This document shows positions 5,711 to 5,948 of a DNA stretch of 5,948 nt, piece after piece; positions within the stretch are counted from its first letter, which is position 1; every line of letters begins with the position of its first letter. The position numbers were made by a program, and so were the translations under genes. Below the pieces are notes generated by a model that was not told where the DNA came from, ran no database searches, and was given only the letters and a program-made list of their open reading frames with translations. Source of the DNA: JAGVXD01 sp964554415. Lineage in GTDB: Archaea; Nanobdellota; Nanobdellia; Pacearchaeales; GW2011-AR1. The DNA is taken from assembly GCA_964554415.1 (NCBI GenBank), contig CAZKON010000041.1:1-5948 (forward strand), read 5' to 3'.

Positions 5711-5718
5711 TTTTTATA
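5711..5718 (-). promoter_or_regulatory. TATA box (TATAAAAA) of the endonuclease, overlapping the methylase stop
   Basis: TATAAAAA on the minus strand begins at 5718, exactly 29 nt before ATG 5689, and is preceded by purine-rich GAAAAT. It includes the TAA stop of the methyltransferase (5714-5716). The endonuclease therefore appears to have its own leaderless promoter and may be controlled separately from the methylase. Confidence 0.6.
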
Positions 5719-5948
5719 ATTTTCTATCTGTCTCTTTTATTCTCTCTTTAGACATTTTGCAATATTCAGGGTTAAGTTCTATTCCAATATAATCTCTCTT
5801 TGTTTGAATACACGCTATAGCAGTAGTTCCAGAACCAATACAATTATCTAAAACTAAGTCTCCTTCATTTGTGTATGTCTTTATTAAATACTCAAATAGC
5901 GGAACTGGCTTTTGTGTTGGATGTCCTCCCTTAATTCTTGGATTTGGA
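5714..5948 (-). CDS. DNA adenine/cytosine-N4 methyltransferase, C-terminal 77 residues (partial)
   Basis: The minus frame from 5947 is open to a TAA at 5714-5716. It shows the C-terminal half of the N6-adenine/N4-cytosine methylase family: HPTQKPVPLFEYLI (motif X), DLVLDNCIGSGTTAIA (motif I, the S-adenosylmethionine-binding FxGxG-type loop with Asn-Cys in place of Pro-Phe) and YIGIELNPEYC (motif II). Motif I lying near the C-terminus is typical of the beta class, whose catalytic (D/N/S)PP(Y/W) motif lies upstream and is outside the window. It is the modification partner of the endonuclease that follows. Base composition is as A/T-rich as in that gene. Whether it methylates A or C cannot be decided from this part. 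Confidence 0.92.
   Translation of the reverse strand, partial: PNPRIKGGHPTQKPVPLFEYLIKTYTNEGDLVLDNCIGSGTTAIACIQTKRDYIGIELNPEYCKMSKERIKETDRKL

Overview
The window looks archaeal, most probably from a DPANN lineage of the Woesearchaeota/Pacearchaeota type. It carries two ribosomal proteins of archaeal/eukaryotic type, eL33 (L35Ae) and uL16 (archaeal L10e). TATA-like boxes lie at a fixed distance from the ATGs, as expected for leaderless archaeal transcripts. The lineage is an inference from the style of the L10e sequence; the domain assignment is firmer.

Layout, left to right. Bases 2-55 hold the last 17 codons of a + strand gene. Bases 56-273 are a convergent intergenic region made almost entirely of nested inverted repeats. 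A minus-strand gene (274-1191) and a plus-strand gene (1292-1936), neither recognised, diverge from a 100-bp spacer with mirror-image promoters. Bases 1937-2123 are a second intergenic stretch ending in palindromes, and the last of these palindromes supplies the stop codon and C-terminus of the next gene. That gene (2124-4139, minus) encodes a large protein related to phosphoenolpyruvate synthase. It appears to have lost the phosphohistidine domain and most catalytic residues, and about 50 of its codons are a GC-rich palindromic element inserted in frame. Upstream of it are uL16 (4189-4725) and eL33 (4725-5027), overlapping as TAATG. After a 95-bp spacer the base composition falls sharply and a restriction-modification pair begins: a PD-(D/E)XK-type endonuclease (5123-5689) and the C-terminus of a beta-class DNA methyltransferase (5714 to the window edge).

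Two patterns cut across the genes. First, five gene starts have an A/T-rich TATA-like octamer whose first base lies exactly 29 nt upstream of an in-frame ATG, and this decides the start in four ambiguous cases. Second, a family of hairpin-rich palindromic elements occurs at three places: between genes, across a stop codon and inside a reading frame. Some copies share the same stem base with different but still complementary tips. This resembles in behaviour the palindromic elements that invade Rickettsia genes, although no relationship can be shown from sequence alone.

Functionally, eL33 and uL16 are large-subunit proteins made from one mRNA, the PEP-synthase-like gene has its own promoter, and the R-M pair is a separate, probably acquired, defence module.
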